Source: Serinicoccus hydrothermalis
GTDB taxonomy: Bacteria > Actinomycetota > Actinomycetes > Actinomycetales > Dermatophilaceae
Reading direction: 5' to 3'
Assembly (NCBI RefSeq): GCF_001685415.1
Contig: NZ_CP014989.1
Location: 1,488,001 to 1,552,000, forward strand
Length of the DNA stretch: 64,000 nt
Positions 57,230-64,000 of the stretch are shown in pieces. Below the pieces are notes generated by a model, which ran no database searches, was not told the DNA's origin, and saw nothing but the letters and a program-made list of their open reading frames with translations. How positions within the stretch are numbered: the first letter of the stretch is position 1; each line of letters opens with the position of its first letter. The translations under genes were made by a program, and so were the position numbers.

Positions 57230-57324
57230 ATGGATCGACAGTGCGCCGACGCGCAACCTCCGAGTCCCCGGCCGGGCGATGACCTCGTCCGGCTGCCCGA
57301 CGGCGCGGGGGGCGCCGCATGCTG
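57230..57324 (+). CDS. candidate 31-residue leaderless leader ORF ahead of the CNNM/CBS operon
   Basis: ATG 57230 lies exactly seven bases after TACACT (57217-57222), the spacing seen for many start codons in this window. It encodes MDRQCADAQPPSPRPGDD, then LVRLPDGAGGAAC, and its TGA overlaps the ATG of the next gene (ATGCTGA, 57319-57324). It may therefore be a coupling leader peptide. Short length and lack of known homologs limit certainty; it could be an artefact of the promoter position. Confidence 0.45.
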
Positions 57325-58764
57325 ATCGTCGGCGGCATCGCCGTCATCGTCGTCCTCACCCTCATGACCGGCTACTTCGTCGCCCAGGAGTTCGCCTACG
57401 TCAGCGTGGACCGCGGACGGCTGCGGCACCTCGCCGACGAGGGTGACGCCGCCGCGCAGCGGGCGCTCAAGGTCACCTCGCGCCTGTCCTTCACGCTCTC
57501 CGGCGCCCAGTTCGGCATCACGGTCACCGCCCTCATGGTCGGCTACCTCGGCGAGGCGTTGCTCGTGCGCGGGCTGACCGACTCGTATGCCGACGCCGGG
57601 CTGCTCGCGCGGGCGGCGATGATCTCGCTGTTCTCCATCGGCACCCTCGTCTTCTCCACCGTGCTGCAAATGGTCATCGGCGAGCTGGGCCCCAAGAACT
57701 GGGCGATCGCGCGCCCCGTGCCGCTGGCCCGGGCGCTGTCCCGCAGCACCCTCATCTACCTCACGATCCTCGGCCCGGTCATCGCGCTCTTCGACAAGGC
57801 CTCCAACGCGCTGCTGCGCTCGGTGGGCATCGAGCCGGTGGAGGAGCTGCCGCAGGGCGCCACCCCCGAGGACCTCACCCGGATCATCGCCGAGTCGCAC
57901 AGCGGGGGGACGCTGGACGAGGACCTGTCGACCCTGCTCGGGCGCGGCCTGGCCTTCCGGGACCGCGTGGCCGAGGAGGTCATGACGCCGCGGACCTCGG
58001 TCCAGACGATCCAGGCCGACGAGCAGGCCGCGGTCGTGCTCGACGCCCTGCAGAGCGGGCACTCCCGCTTCCCGGTCATCGGCCGCGACATCGACGACAT
58101 CGTCGGCGTGATCGGGCTGCACGACCTGCTCGACGTCGAGCCCGAGGTGCGCCGCACGGCCCTGGTGCGCGACCTGGCCGACGACGCCCTCATCCTGCCG
58201 GAGTCGCTGCCGCTGCCGAAGGTCCTCGAGGCGCTCCGGGAGGGCCACCAGCAGATGGCCGTCGTCGTCGACGAGTACGGCGGCTTCGCCGGGATCGTGA
58301 CCTTCGAGGACGTCGCCGAGGAGGTCGTCGGGGAGATCTGGGACGAGGACGACGACGAGGAGGCCACGAGCGCCGCACGCCCGGACGGGATCTGGGACCT
58401 CTCGGCCCGGTTGCGGATCGACGAGGTCGCCCAGCTGACCGGCGTGGAGCTGCCCGAGCACGAGCACTACGACACGCTGTCCGGCCTGGTCCTGGACCAG
58501 CTGGGCCGCACGGCCGACGAGGGGGACAGCGTGGTCGTCACCTGGAACAGCCGGGACGGGGAGGGCGAGGAGTATGTCCACCTCACCCGGATCGACGTCG
58601 TCACCACCCAGCGCTACGTCCCGGAGACGGTGACCCTGCACCCGATGGTCACCCGCACGCTCGAGGAGTGGCGCGACCTCGGCGACGAGGAGCGCGAGCA
58701 CCTCGGCGACGGGCTGGTCATCGCCACCGCCCAGGCCGAGGACCAGCTGGAGGTGGCCCGATGA
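57319..58764 (+). CDS. CNNM/HlyC-CorC-type membrane protein with CBS pair, first copy
   Basis: 481 residues: DUF21 membrane domain (about 1-190, three to four helices with SGAQFGITVTALMVGYLGE and IGELGPKNWAIA), a CBS-pair domain (about 205-335: EEVMTPRTSVQTI, MAVVVDEYGGFAGIVTFED) and a C-terminal CorC/HlyC transporter-associated domain (IWDLSARLRIDEVAQLTG). Likely involved in divalent cation (Mg/Co) transport. Overlaps the leader ORF and the following paralog. Confidence 0.92.
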   Translation: MLIVGGIAVIVVLTLMTGYFVAQEFAYVSVDRGRLRHLADEGDAAAQRALKVTSRLSFTLSGAQFGITVTALMVGYLGEALLVRGLTDSYADAGLLARAAMISLFSIGTLVFSTVLQMVIGELGPKNWAIARPVPLARALSRSTLIYLTILGPVIALFDKASNALLRSVGIEPVEELPQGATPEDLTRIIAESHSGGTLDEDLSTLLGRGLAFRDRVAEEVMTPRTSVQTIQADEQAAVVLDALQSGHSRFPVIGRDIDDIVGVIGLHDLLDVEPEVRRTALVRDLADDALILPESLPLPKVLEALREGHQQMAVVVDEYGGFAGIVTFEDVAEEVVGEIWDEDDDEEATSAARPDGIWDLSARLRIDEVAQLTGVELPEHEHYDTLSGLVLDQLGRTADEGDSVVVTWNSRDGEGEEYVHLTRIDVVTTQRYVPETVTLHPMVTRTLEEWRDLGDEEREHLGDGLVIATAQAEDQLEVAR

Positions 58765-59879
58765 GCACCACCCAGGCCCTCCTGGTCAGCCTCGTGCTGC
58801 TCGTCGCCAACGGCTTCTTCGTCGGGGCCGAGTTCGCGATCGTCGCAGCCAAGCGACACCGGCTCGAGGAGCGCGCGGAGGCCGGCAGCCGGTCGGCGCG
58901 CGCGGCCGTCGACGCCTCGAGGGAGCTGTCCCTCATGCTCGCCGGGGCCCAGCTCGGCATCACGCTGTGCACGCTGGCCCTCGGCGCCCTGGCCAAGCCG
59001 GCCGTCGCCTACCTGCTCGAGCCGGTCATCCACGCCCTCGGCGTCCCCGACGTGGCGGTGCACGCCATCGCGGTCGTCTTCGCCGTGTCCATCGTGGTCT
59101 TCCTGCACATGGTCGTGGGCGAGATGGCGCCGAAGTCGTGGGCCATCTCCCACCCGGAGAGCTCGGCGATGCTGCTGGCGCTGCCCTTCCGCGCCTTCAC
59201 CTGGCTCGCGCGCCCCGTCCTGTGGCTCATGAACGCCCTGGCCAACCTGCTGCTGCGCCTGGGCGGCATCGACCCGGTGGACGCCCTGGGCAACGCGCAG
59301 AGCCCGGCCGACCTGCAGCTGCTGCTGGCGCAGTCGCACGAGCACGGGGTGCTCGAGGACGCCGACCACCAGATCCTCACCGGGGCCCTGCGGCTCGAGG
59401 AGGAGACGGTCGAGGCCGTGATGTTCGGGACGACCGAGGCGGTCACCATCCCCCGCACCGCCACCGCGGCGGACGTCGAGCGCATCAGCCACGCCAGCGG
59501 CCGGTCCCGGCTGTTCGTCGTGGAGCCCACCGGCCGGCAGGGCCAGCAGCGCATCCGCGGGCTGGTCCACGTGCGCGACGCCATCCTCGCCTCGGCCCAG
59601 GGCCGCGGCGGAGGGTCGCTCGGCGACTTCCTGCAGCCGGTGGCCTCGCTGCCGGCGTCCATGCCGCTCATCGACGCGGTCTCCAGCCTGCGGCAGCAGC
59701 GCGGCCAGCTCGCGCTCGTGCGCGACGATGCGGGCCGGGTCGTCGGGATGGCCTCGATGGAGGACATCCTGGAGCAGATCCTCGGCGAGTTCGACGACGA
59801 GTCCGACCCCGAGAGCGACAGCGCCGACGCCGGTGCCGACGAGCAGCCGGCGCCCCAGGTGCAGGCCTCCCCCGCCTGA
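58761..59879 (+). CDS. CNNM/HlyC-CorC-type membrane protein, second copy without transporter-associated domain
   Basis: 372 residues. The same DUF21 domain (NGFFVGAEFAIVAAKRHRLEE; LAGAQLGITLCTLALGALAKP; VGEMAPKSWAISHP) and a CBS pair (VEAVMFGTTEAVTI; LALVRDDAGRVVGMASMEDILEQILG), then an acidic tail. It lacks the C-terminal domain of the first copy. The ATG overlaps the first gene's stop (ATGA). Tandem pairs of a long and a short paralog are common in actinobacteria and probably assemble together. Confidence 0.92.
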   Translation: MSTTQALLVSLVLLVANGFFVGAEFAIVAAKRHRLEERAEAGSRSARAAVDASRELSLMLAGAQLGITLCTLALGALAKPAVAYLLEPVIHALGVPDVAVHAIAVVFAVSIVVFLHMVVGEMAPKSWAISHPESSAMLLALPFRAFTWLARPVLWLMNALANLLLRLGGIDPVDALGNAQSPADLQLLLAQSHEHGVLEDADHQILTGALRLEEETVEAVMFGTTEAVTIPRTATAADVERISHASGRSRLFVVEPTGRQGQQRIRGLVHVRDAILASAQGRGGGSLGDFLQPVASLPASMPLIDAVSSLRQQRGQLALVRDDAGRVVGMASMEDILEQILGEFDDESDPESDSADAGADEQPAPQVQASPA

Positions 59880-59943
59880 CCGGCATACCCCGGCACCCAC
59901 GCCTGACCGGCATACCCCCGCACGCGCGCCTGACCGGCATACC
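59874..59943 (+). repeat. 27-bp tandem repeat, three copies, at the 3' end of the operon
   Basis: GCCTGACCGGCATACCCC recurs at 59874, 59901 and 59928, exactly 27 bp apart. The first copy includes the stop codon of the upstream gene, and each copy repeats a stop in the same frame. Each also carries the overrepresented octamer GGCATACC. Confidence 0.85.
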
Positions 59944-60057
59944 CCAGGCGCCCGAGCCGGAGGTGCCTCTGCCGGAATTCGACTACTGCTCCGCTCGCCA
60001 TGGCGACGATTCGAGAGGTCGAATTCGGGATCTGCCCGTTCGCGACGACGTGGGCGC

Positions 60058-60142
60058 CCGGGGAGGATCGGTGCGCCTGCACGCATCCTCACCGCCGCAG
60101 GCCCGTCACCCGGGGAGGGTCGGTGCACCTGCACCCATCCTC
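60058..60142. repeat. two 33-bp direct repeats, each self-complementary
   Basis: 60058-60090 and 60110-60142 match at 30 of 33 positions. Each can form a hairpin (GAGGAT with ATCCTC, then GTGC with GCAC). Just upstream an inverted pair GAATTCGAC (59975-59983) and GTCGAATTC (60018-60026) flanks 34 bases. No reading frame is supported in 59944-60181; the region looks like a structured intergenic island. Confidence 0.75.
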
Positions 60143-60181
60143 CCCACGCCACTCCTCACGCCCGCGTCCCCCGGGTATGCC

Positions 60182-60216
60182 GAAGGGCCCCGGCCGCAGT
60201 GCGGTCGGGGCCCTTC
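60182..60216. terminator. bidirectional terminator between convergent operons
   Basis: A 16-bp stem with a single G-T wobble (GAAGGGCCCCGGCCGC against its partner) and a three-base loop. It lies 24 bases past the nlpC-type gene stop on one strand and serves the CNNM operon on the other. Confidence 0.88.
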
Positions 60217-60240
60217 GTGCGGGCTCGTGCGAGGGCTGGG

Positions 60241-61116
60241 TCAGCCCACCCGGCCGTAGCCGGAGACGCCACCGAAGACGGCGCGGTACTGGCTCGGGAT
60301 GCCCGGGCGGCCAGAGTCGTACATCATGCCGTTACCGGCGTAGATGCCGACGTGGTAGGCCGGGTAGCCGAAGAAGATCAGGTCGCCCGGCTGGGGGTTG
60401 CTGACCGGGGTGGCGTAGGACTGCTGGGCCGCGGCGGTGCGCGGCAGCGAGATGCCGGCCTGGCCGAAGACCCAGGAGGTGTAGCCGGAGCAGTCGAAGC
60501 CGGTGGCGGGGCTGGAGCCGCCGTAGGAGTACATGTAGCCGGTGTAGGCGGCGGCGATGCCAAGGATGCCACCGCTGGGGGCCGGAGCGGCGGGCTCGGG
60601 CTCCGGCTCGGCCTGGACGACCGGCTCGGGCTCCGGCTCCGCCTGCACGGCGGGCTCGGCCTGGACGGCGGGCTCCGGCTGGGCCTGACGCTCGTTGGTG
60701 CGGCTGGCGGTGGTCTCCTCACGGGTGGAGACCTGCTCGGCGGCCTGCTCGGTCACCTGGTCGGTGGCCGGGGCGGCCTGCTCGACGACCGGCTCCGGCT
60801 CGGGCTCCTCGACGACCGGGGTGAAGGCGGTGAAGCCCCCGATGCCGAACGAGGCCAGGTCGACGTCCTCGGGCGCAGCCACGGCCTCGGCCGGGCGGTC
60901 CACGGTCACGGTGCGGTCGGCGGTCACCTGACCACCGATGCGCTGCAGACCCTCGCCACGGTCCTGGGGCAGGTCCGGGGTGGCGTTGGCGGTCAGGGCC
61001 ACGCCGGCCAGCAGGCCGGTCGAGGTGGCCGCGACAGCCGCCGTGCGGGTCAGGGCGGAGCTGGTCGTGCTGAGGCGACCGGGCCGACGGTGCCGGCCGG
61101 TGATGCGCTGCGTCAT
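60241..61116 (-). CDS. secreted NlpC/P60 cell-wall hydrolase
   Basis: 291 residues: a signal peptide of about 46 residues (TRTAAVAATSTGLLAGVALTANA), a long Glu/Pro/Gln-rich linker (about 90-185, repeats of EPEPEP and QAEP), then the NlpC/P60 domain with catalytic Cys in GFDCSGYTSWVFGQAG and His in PAYHVGIYAG. Cleaves D-gamma-glutamyl-diaminopimelate bonds in peptidoglycan. A GGAGGAA ribosome site precedes ATG 61116, and the mRNA carries a c-di-AMP riboswitch, as for many actinobacterial wall hydrolases. Confidence 0.95.
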   Translation of the reverse strand: MTQRITGRHRRPGRLSTTSSALTRTAAVAATSTGLLAGVALTANATPDLPQDRGEGLQRIGGQVTADRTVTVDRPAEAVAAPEDVDLASFGIGGFTAFTPVVEEPEPEPVVEQAAPATDQVTEQAAEQVSTREETTASRTNERQAQPEPAVQAEPAVQAEPEPEPVVQAEPEPEPAAPAPSGGILGIAAAYTGYMYSYGGSSPATGFDCSGYTSWVFGQAGISLPRTAAAQQSYATPVSNPQPGDLIFFGYPAYHVGIYAGNGMMYDSGRPGIPSQYRAVFGGVSGYGRVG

Positions 61117-61124
61117 GTAGTTCC

Positions 61125-61290
61125 TCCAGTGCCTGCGGGGTGAGCTGTCGGGCTAGGGCTGGAGTGCCCCTGGTCCGACAGGGCCGGACCGTTCGCCCCA
61201 AGGAACCGGAATCGGTTCCAGAGGTGGTTCCCCCGCTCCTGTCAAGCGGTGTTCGTACGTGCCACGGCCCCGGCTGCGCGCGGACAGGAC
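61125..61290 (-). promoter_or_regulatory. c-di-AMP riboswitch (ydaO/yuaA type)
   Basis: Minus-strand leader of the NlpC/P60 gene. Conserved pieces are GACAGGAGCGGGGGAACCA (rc of 61225-61243), then TTGGGGCGAA (about 61196), and near the gene CCCGACAGCTCACCCCGCAGG (rc of 61132-61152), which match the actinobacterial ydaO consensus in order and spacing. High c-di-AMP would be expected to switch hydrolase expression off. Recognised by eye; a covariance search would settle the boundaries. The rest of the 61117-61486 gap holds the promoter. Confidence 0.78.
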
Positions 61291-61336
61291 TAGGCAGTTG
61301 CGCTTCGGGGGTCCCCCCAGGGAGGAGGACTCATCG

Positions 61337-61377
61337 AGAGTACACAGAGCCGGTAACAAATGTCACGCTGAGGTAAC
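61337..61377 (-). promoter_or_regulatory. promoter of the NlpC/P60 gene with paired GGTAAC sites
   Basis: TACTCT (rc of 61337-61342) is a -10 box starting the riboswitch leader. Upstream, GGTAAC occurs at 61352-61357 and 61372-61377, exactly 20 bp apart, with a GTCAC between. GTAAC-type direct repeats resemble MtrA response-regulator sites, and MtrA controls wall hydrolases in relatives. The repeats are seen; the regulator is inferred. 61378-61486 shows nothing else. Confidence 0.45.
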
Positions 61378-61486
61378 GACGCTGTGGACAACTCGTGACG
61401 GCCCCACCAGCAACATGCCCTCTGACCTGCGGATTCGTCGTCCGACTTGACCGATCTCCCAGGTTACGGGTGAGCCATCTCACACG

Positions 61487-62182
61487 TCAGGAGGCGTCCT
61501 GGGGGACGCAGAAGATGTGCGCGGCGACGTCCGTCGGCAGCGACACGGCCTCGCCCTCGAGCGCCTCCACGATGGTCCGGCCGTCCTCGCCCCAGACCTC
61601 GACGGCGGCCCCCGGGCGCACGCCCGACTCCAGCAGCAGCCCGAGCACCTCGGGGTCCACCTGGACGGGCTCCCCGAGCCGCACCACGGTGGTCGCGGTG
61701 CGACCCTCCTGCTCGGCGAGCTCGCTGCTCGCGACCCCCTGCGCGGACGGCGCCTGCGCCTGCCCGAGCTCGTCGAGCCCCGGCACGGGGTTGCCGTAGG
61801 GCGAGCTGGTGCCGTCCTCGACGAGCTCGAGGATGCGCTTCTCCACCTGCTCGCTCATGACGTGCTCCCAGCGGCACGCCTCGTCGTGGACGTAGGCCGG
61901 GTCCAGCCCGATGACGTCCATGAGCAGCCGCTCGGCCAGCCGGTGCTTGCGCATGACCCGGACCGCGGACCTGCGCCCGTGGTCGGTCAGCACGAGGTGA
62001 CGGTCCTCGGCCAGCTCCAGCAGCCCGTCGCGCTCCATCCGGGCGACGGTCTGGGACACGGTGGGCCCGGACTGGCTCAGCCGCTCGGCGATCCGTGCCC
62101 GCATGGGCAGGACGCCGTCCTCCTCCAGCTCGAAGATCGTCTTGAGGTACATCTCCGTCGTGTCGATCAGGTCGCCGCTCAC
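61487..62182 (-). CDS. DtxR/IdeR-family metal-dependent repressor
   Basis: 231 residues: winged helix (LIDTTEMYLKTIFELEEDG, then RIAERLSQSGPTVSQTVARMERDG), metal-binding dimer domain with H-x-x-x-C-x-x-E-H (HDEACRWEHVMSEQVE, keeping the Cys typical of iron-sensing DtxR/IdeR rather than MntR), and a C-terminal SH3-like domain. Represses iron uptake and storage-linked genes when Fe is bound. GTG 62182 is leaderless: TAGGAT (rc of 62189-62194) six bases upstream. Confidence 0.92.
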   Translation of the reverse strand: MSGDLIDTTEMYLKTIFELEEDGVLPMRARIAERLSQSGPTVSQTVARMERDGLLELAEDRHLVLTDHGRRSAVRVMRKHRLAERLLMDVIGLDPAYVHDEACRWEHVMSEQVEKRILELVEDGTSSPYGNPVPGLDELGQAQAPSAQGVASSELAEQEGRTATTVVRLGEPVQVDPEVLGLLLESGVRPGAAVEVWGEDGRTIVEALEGEAVSLPTDVAAHIFCVPQDAS

Positions 62183-62231
62183 GGTGCCATCCTAGGGTCG
62201 GGGTCCGACAGGCGCGGGTGCTGCGCCCGTC

Positions 62232-62918
62232 TCACGGCTGGATCCTGCTGCGTCGCCAGGCGGCCGGGTCGTCCAGGCCACCCTGCGCGGCACGCTCCCA
62301 GACCAGACGGTCGTGCAGCCGGTCGCGTCGGCCGGCCCACACCTCGACCCGCTCGGGGACGATGCGGTAGCCGCCCCACGTCTCCGGTCTGGGCACGTCG
62401 TCGGGGCTCCCCCGGTCCGGCCAGCGCTGCGCGCACTCCTGGTATGCCCGCTCCAGCGTCTCCCGGTCGGCGACCGGGGCGCTCTGGGTCGAGGCGTGGG
62501 CGCTGATGCGCGAGCCGTAGGGCCGGCTGCGGAAGTAGTCCTCGACGAGCTCCTCGGGCAGCTCCTGCGCCCGGCCGCGGAAGCGCACCGCCCGGAACAT
62601 GCCGGCCCAGGTGAGGGTCGCCGCGACCTTGTCGTTGGCGGCCAGCTGCAGGCCCTTGGCCGAGTCGGTACTGGTGAGGAAGCCCGGCCCCCCGGGGTCG
62701 AGGAAGCGCATGAGGACCGCGCGGACGTCGGGCATACCGTCGGTGTCGACCGTCGCGACCCACAGCGCCGCCGGCTCGGGGACGTCCCCGTGCTCCTCGT
62801 GCCGCGCCAGCGCCTGGTCGAACCACTCCCGGACCAGGGGCAGCGGCGCCTCCGGCGCGTCCTGCTCGAGGATCCCCTCGCCGGTGTAGTCGGTGCGGCC
62901 GCCCAGCGCCCCGCTCAT
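62232..62918 (-). CDS. pdxH: pyridoxamine/pyridoxine 5'-phosphate oxidase
   Basis: 228 residues; FMN enzyme making pyridoxal 5'-phosphate. FMN and substrate motifs include VRAVLMRFLDPGGPGFLTSTDSAKG, the RPYGSRISAHASTQS segment and the C-terminal WGGYRIVPERVEVWAGRRDRLHDR. The start overlaps the stop of the 132-residue gene upstream (ATGA), so they are co-translated. Confidence 0.96.
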   Translation of the reverse strand: MSGALGGRTDYTGEGILEQDAPEAPLPLVREWFDQALARHEEHGDVPEPAALWVATVDTDGMPDVRAVLMRFLDPGGPGFLTSTDSAKGLQLAANDKVAATLTWAGMFRAVRFRGRAQELPEELVEDYFRSRPYGSRISAHASTQSAPVADRETLERAYQECAQRWPDRGSPDDVPRPETWGGYRIVPERVEVWAGRRDRLHDRLVWERAAQGGLDDPAAWRRSRIQP

Positions 62919-63313
62919 CGCCGGCCCCGGCGCGGGAGGTGGACGGTGCGGCGCAGCTCGTCGGGGGTGTGCCGCTTGCCCGGGTCCGCGTTGAGCAGCA
63001 GCGTGTCGAAGGGCGCGTCGGTGTGCGGGTGCACGCCGACCGGCTCGTTGCGGGAGAAGACCACCCAGTAGGGCTGGCCGCGGTGGAAGACCTGCTGCAG
63101 CGAGCCCTCCACGACGGTGTCCGCGTGCGCGAGAGCGTGCTTGCGCGGGTTGGTGCGCGTCCGCGCGGCCTGGTCCTGGACGAACCGGGTCGCGGGCTCA
63201 CGCTGCTTGAGGATCTGGTCGACGACCTGCGGACCGTACTTCTGGGCCATGGCGTACACCACGGGCCCGTACTTGATCGCCTGCTTGGCCAGCCGGGTCT
63301 TTCCACCGGGCAC
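62915..63313 (-). CDS. conserved actinobacterial protein preceding pdxH
   Basis: 132 residues, basic, no membrane segment: an N-terminal helix rich in Lys/Tyr/Gln (AIKYGPVVYAMAQKYGPQVVDQILKQ), a loop and a C-terminal beta portion (HRGQPYWVVFSRNEPVGVHPHTDAPFDTLL). GTG 63313 follows AGGAGG; TAGTCT about 40 bases upstream is a probable -10. The pattern looks conserved, but I do not recognise a function. Confidence 0.72.
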   Translation of the reverse strand: MPGGKTRLAKQAIKYGPVVYAMAQKYGPQVVDQILKQREPATRFVQDQAARTRTNPRKHALAHADTVVEGSLQQVFHRGQPYWVVFSRNEPVGVHPHTDAPFDTLLLNADPGKRHTPDELRRTVHLPRRGRR

Positions 63314-63365
63314 GGGTCCTCCTGCGGATCTGGGGTGCCCCGCCAGACTAGGCGGTGACTCTGGG

Positions 63366-64000
63366 TCAACGCCCGACGGCATACCCCTGCATTCCCCGGG
63401 GGTTCGCGCCGGCGCTGAGCACACCGGTCTCCGGGTCGCGGGCCACGGCGCACATCCGCCCCAGGCTCCACGGCCCCTGGTCCAGCACCTCGTGGCCGCG
63501 GGCGCGCAGCCCGTCCAGCACCTCGTCGCCGAGCCGGGACTCCGCGACGAGCACGCGGGGCTCGCTGGCGCGCGGGTGGAAGGAGCCGGGGAAGCTGGTG
63601 GTGTGGAAGACCGGGGCGTCGATCGCCTCCTGGAGCTCGGCGCCCCCGACGAGGTGGCGCAGCAGGAAGACGCTCTGCCACTGGTCCTGCTGGTCGCCGC
63701 CGGGGGTGCCGCACGCCAGGACGGGTATGCCCTCGCGCAGCACCATCGTCGGCGTGAGCGTGGTCCGGGGCCGCCGGCCGGGCACGAGCGAGCTGGGCAG
63801 CCCCTGCTCGAGCCACATCATCTGCAGCCGGCTGCCGAGGGCGAAGCCGAGCTCGGGGATGAACGGGCTGGACTGCAGCCAGCCGCCGCTGGGGGTTGCG
63901 GAGACGAGCATGCCCCAGCGGTCGACCACGTCGACGTGGCAGGTGTCGCCCCGGGTCGCGCCGTCCCGCTGCACGGTGGGCTCCCCGGCGCTGCCGTCGG
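63366..64000 (-). CDS. gamma-glutamyltransferase family protein, 5' part beyond window
   Basis: The 211 C-terminal residues are visible. The autoprocessing Thr that starts the small subunit is in RGDTCHVDVVDRWGMLVSATPS; TPTMVLREGIPVLACGTPGGDQQDQWQSVFLLRHLV and a late GMCAV-like segment (LGRMCAVARDPETG) match the GGT small subunit. The family splits gamma-glutamyl bonds of glutathione or acylates peptides. The N-terminal signal and large subunit are outside, so its location in the cell cannot be judged. Confidence 0.93.
   Translation of the reverse strand, partial: DGSAGEPTVQRDGATRGDTCHVDVVDRWGMLVSATPSGGWLQSSPFIPELGFALGSRLQMMWLEQGLPSSLVPGRRPRTTLTPTMVLREGIPVLACGTPGGDQQDQWQSVFLLRHLVGGAELQEAIDAPVFHTTSFPGSFHPRASEPRVLVAESRLGDEVLDGLRARGHEVLDQGPWSLGRMCAVARDPETGVLSAGANPRGMQGYAVGR

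Noticed and set aside
59874-60142. CRISPR-like array
   Set aside because: Only three 27-bp units without spacers of regular length, the first containing a stop codon of a gene; no cas genes nearby.

Overview
The window is chromosomal DNA of a high-GC actinobacterium, most likely order Micrococcales; I do not name a genus. Support comes from GC-rich codon use with many GTG starts, a menaquinone-type sdhCAB operon, a DUF222/HNH (13E12-type) gene, an actinobacterial-style c-di-AMP riboswitch, many leaderless promoters (TANNNT six to eight bases before the start codon), and gene order. From about 1 to 44,400 the order follows, with insertions and losses, the segment of Mycobacterium tuberculosis from Rv1018c (glmU) back to Rv0985c (mscL): rplY-prs-glmU, abcF-ispE-rsmA-[rpfB site]-tatD-metG, rsmI-pmt, sepX/glpR-rimJ-moaC-moeA, fthC, an FmdB/Ruc-like zinc protein, a SAF protein and mscL. 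No rRNA, CRISPR array, intact insertion sequence or prophage was seen.

Layout. 1-3,234: rplY (cut by the left edge), prs and glmU, minus strand. 3,293-8,891, plus strand: TetR regulator, tRNA-Gln, aldo/keto reductase, MarR regulator, then a TetR-controlled two-gene ABC exporter bracketed by pairs of a 32-bp-periodic repeat. 9,197-15,998, minus strand: ABC-F ATPase, ispE, rsmA, debris of a toxin-antitoxin pair where rpfB normally lies, tatD and metG. 16,059-20,470: two tandem paralogous modules, each a small SigE-family sigma factor overlapping a large single-pass membrane protein, separated by a long hairpin. 20,567-22,646: a frameshifted peptidoglycan-binding protein and two membrane proteins. 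22,735-28,765: rsmI, sdhCAB and protein mannosyltransferase. 28,768-32,845: membrane protein, TPR protein, two PH-domain proteins and argF. 32,973-35,240: DUF222/HNH-like gene with a possible SOS box. 35,432-44,390: tRNA-Ala, divisome protein, molybdopterin genes, fthC, penicillin-acylase-like hydrolase, Ruc-like protein, SAF protein, mscL.

44,496-49,533 holds an operon-like set: MFS transporter, a 1,191-residue DUF4011/helicase/Vsr-like protein whose Walker A lysine is replaced by alanine, and a 69-residue protein. 49,568-56,318: zinc-finger, GyrI-like, voltage-sensor-like, SRPBCC and OsmC proteins, tRNA-Arg, and an SbcCD/YhaNO-like nuclease-ATPase pair without a zinc hook. 56,422-59,879: two fluoride channels, a candidate 31-codon leaderless leader ORF, and two CNNM/CBS proteins. 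59,880-60,240: a gene-free repeat island ending in a strong bidirectional hairpin. 60,241-64,000: NlpC/P60 hydrolase under a c-di-AMP riboswitch, a DtxR/IdeR regulator, pdxH with a small partner, and the end of a gamma-glutamyltransferase gene.

The most unusual window-wide signal is the octamer GGTATGCC (reverse complement GGCATACC). I counted 42 copies, against roughly two expected from composition. It is often built from otherwise avoided synonymous codons (TAT for Tyr, GCA for Ala, ATA for Ile), which points to selection or a mutational process acting on the DNA word itself.
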